Assembly (NCBI GenBank): GCA_015494485.1
Contig: WGBF01000138.1
Coordinates: forward strand, 1-6,655
Source of the DNA: a bacterium
GTDB lineage: Bacteria > Calditrichota > Calditrichia > RBG-13-44-9 > J042
Reading direction: 5' to 3'
Length of the DNA stretch: 6,655 bases
The notes beneath the pieces were generated by a model. The model made no database searches. It saw only the letters and a program-made list of their open reading frames with translations, and was not told the DNA's origin. The position numbers and the translations under genes are program-made. Shown one piece after another: positions 5,186-6,655 of the stretch; positions within the stretch are counted from its first letter, which is position 1, and every line of letters starts with the position of its first letter.

Positions 5186-6655
5186 CTACTCCGCAGCCTG
5201 ATGATGCGGTGCTTACCAAAGGTAAAAACGCCACCCGATTAAAAGAGCATATCGTTGAAATCGTTTCGGACTCCGGTGAAGGGGCCCAGAAAGCGGGGCA
5301 GACATTCGGTGCGATATCGGCCAAAATGGGTAATGGTGTTTGGACGGTGGAAATTATTCCCGCGGAAATTCAACCCCCGCCACGGACGGTAACCGGTGCC
5401 AGCGGTATTCGAATCCGTTTGGGTTCTTTCAAAATTACCAATGTTGGTGACGATGCCGATTTAATTGTTGCGTTTAATGAACAGGTCCTGTTGGGGCGGG
5501 TTCAGACACACAACCTGAAAAAGGGTGCCACTATTTTGCTGGAGAACATGTGGCGCACCCACCAGGATCCCTCCATTCGTGAATCGTACGAAAAAACCTA
5601 CAACTGGCTGGTTGCCGAAGGCTACAATGTGATTGAAGTCCCGATGGAGCAGGAGTGCCTTAAGCATGTGAGCAATCCCCGCAAGGGGAAAAACATGTTT
5701 GTTCTGGGCATGTTGTGCTCCATTTACAGCCGGGACCTGGAATTAGCCCGTGAAGAAGTCCGCCAGTTGTGGAAGAAAAAAGGCCAGAAAGTAGTGGACA
5801 GCAATTTGAAGCTGTTCAACGCCGGTTATGCCTGGGCAGAAGAAAATCTGGATTTCAAATACGAAATCCCGTCTGCCGGTATCACCGAACCTCAGGTGGT
5901 AATGAACGGCAACGTGGCCCTGGCGCTGGGGATTGTAGCTTCCGGAATGGAAGTGTGCGCCATGTATCCCATTACGCCGGCCACATCGGCGTCGCATTAT
6001 TTAAGTGAAATTTTTGAAGAAGTGGGCGGTGTGGTTCATCAGGCAGAAGATGAAATTGCCGCCGTGGGCTTTGCCGTGGGCGCCTCCTATGCCGGAAAGG
6101 TGGCGGTGACCATTACCTCCGGTCCCGGTATGTCCCTGAAAACGGAAATCATTGGTCTGGCCACCATGGCGGAAATACCGCTGGTTATTGTAAACGTTCA
6201 GCGCGGTGGCCCCAGTACCGGATTACCCACTAAGGTTGAACAGGGGGATTTGCTTCAGGCGTTGTTTGGTCCCCACGGGGATGCGCCCAAGATTGTCATG
6301 GCCTGTTCTACTATTGAAGATTGTTTTTATTCGGTCATTACAGCGCGGAAAATTGCTGAAACGTTTCGAATTCCGGTATTGGTATTGTCCGATGCCAACC
6401 TGGCCACCGGGCAACAGCCGTATCCGCGGCCCAAATTCAATAAAGATTGGGTAGCCCCGCCCATTGACCTGAGTCCGGTACCGGAAGGCACCAAGCCGTA
6501 CGACTGGGACGAAAAGACCGGCCTTTCCCGGCGCATCATTCCCGGACAACCCGGTGGGGTACACCGCATTACCGGTCTGGCCCATGACCGCAACGGCCAG
6601 GTGGCGTATGAACCCTGGATTAACCAGGAAGGGATGCGGGCGCGTAGTTTGAAAA
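5173..6655 (+). CDS. korA: 2-oxoacid:ferredoxin oxidoreductase, fused gamma-alpha subunit (probably 2-oxoglutarate; KorA), C-terminus beyond right edge
   Basis: 494 residues are visible of a family usually about 600 long. With a beta subunit the enzyme interconverts 2-oxoglutarate and succinyl-CoA using thiamine diphosphate and ferredoxin, oxidatively or in the reductive TCA direction. Residues about 25-225 are the gamma (Rossmann-like) domain fused at the N-terminus: SDSGEGAQKAGQTF (32-45), then VGDDADLIVAFNE. From about 240 the alpha pyrimidine-binding domain follows: MYPITPATSASHY (264-276) with the YPITP motif, HQAEDEIAAVGFAVGAS (289-305), TSGPG (315-319) and RGGPSTGLPTKVEQGDL (344-360). 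In the family, the YPITP Thr and the Arg before GGPSTG are linked to 2-oxoacid binding. The fusion and the GPSTGLPT motif favour KorA over pyruvate enzymes, but substrate cannot be proven. KorB would be expected next. Translation may be controlled by the folded leader that covers its ATG. Confidence 0.94.
   Translation, partial: MENLSTPQPDDAVLTKGKNATRLKEHIVEIVSDSGEGAQKAGQTFGAISAKMGNGVWTVEIIPAEIQPPPRTVTGASGIRIRLGSFKITNVGDDADLIVAFNEQVLLGRVQTHNLKKGATILLENMWRTHQDPSIRESYEKTYNWLVAEGYNVIEVPMEQECLKHVSNPRKGKNMFVLGMLCSIYSRDLELAREEVRQLWKKKGQKVVDSNLKLFNAGYAWAEENLDFKYEIPSAGITEPQVVMNGNVALALGIVASGMEVCAMYPITPATSASHYLSEIFEEVGGVVHQAEDEIAAVGFAVGASYAGKVAVTITSGPGMSLKTEIIGLATMAEIPLVIVNVQRGGPSTGLPTKVEQGDLLQALFGPHGDAPKIVMACSTIEDCFYSVITARKIAETFRIPVLVLSDANLATGQQPYPRPKFNKDWVAPPIDLSPVPEGTKPYDWDEKTGLSRRIIPGQPGGVHRITGLAHDRNGQVAYEPWINQEGMRARSLK

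Noticed and set aside
6223..6593. Minus-strand frames of 88 and 120 codons opposite korA
   Set aside because: They are antisense to strongly conserved korA motifs and resemble no known protein.

Overview
The window carries four protein genes of a bacterium that most resembles the FCB superphylum (Calditrichota, candidate phylum KSB1, Ignavibacteria and relatives). The main clue is the C-terminal type IX secretion sorting domain on the protein at 1202-2659 (FPNPFNPSTTIRF near its start, a basic KMILMK-like end), joined to an FCB-style 'LPVTLSSFTAT' fibronectin-like module. The korA-type promoter also fits the TTG / TAnnTTT shape known from Bacteroidota. The phylum is an inference from these features; no marker gene settles it.

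Layout. Minus strand, right to left: a BipA/TypA ribosome-associated GTPase (2951-4765, TTG start); a secreted multidomain protein with a T9SS sorting tail (1202-2659); and an S8 subtilisin-like protease cut by the left edge (1-964), with signal peptide, I9-like propeptide and the catalytic Asp and His visible. Each minus-strand gene appears to be its own unit: a strong hairpin follows the T9SS gene and a TTGACA promoter lies before the protease. Plus strand: the fused gamma-alpha subunit of a 2-oxoacid (probably 2-oxoglutarate):ferredoxin oxidoreductase (korA, 5173 to the right edge), divergent from typA. The beta subunit would be expected just beyond the window.

Non-coding regions. The 407-base gap between typA and korA holds the most unusual signal. 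The korA leader can fold into a 19-bp closing helix (5068-5086 with 5167-5185) that buries the ATG start codon. It encloses a GAAA-tetraloop hairpin and a second hairpin in a three-way-junction layout, with the Shine-Dalgarno sequence in the junction. A GCAA-tetraloop hairpin lies just upstream, and a candidate promoter is placed to transcribe all of it. It matches no riboswitch class that I recognise and is a candidate new cis-regulatory RNA. The protease leader separately carries a terminator-like hairpin with a T6 run between its promoter and start codon, which suggests attenuation.

The genes do not form one pathway. The two left genes concern the cell surface or secretion, typA translation and stress, and korA central carbon metabolism (reductive or oxidative 2-oxoacid conversion with ferredoxin).
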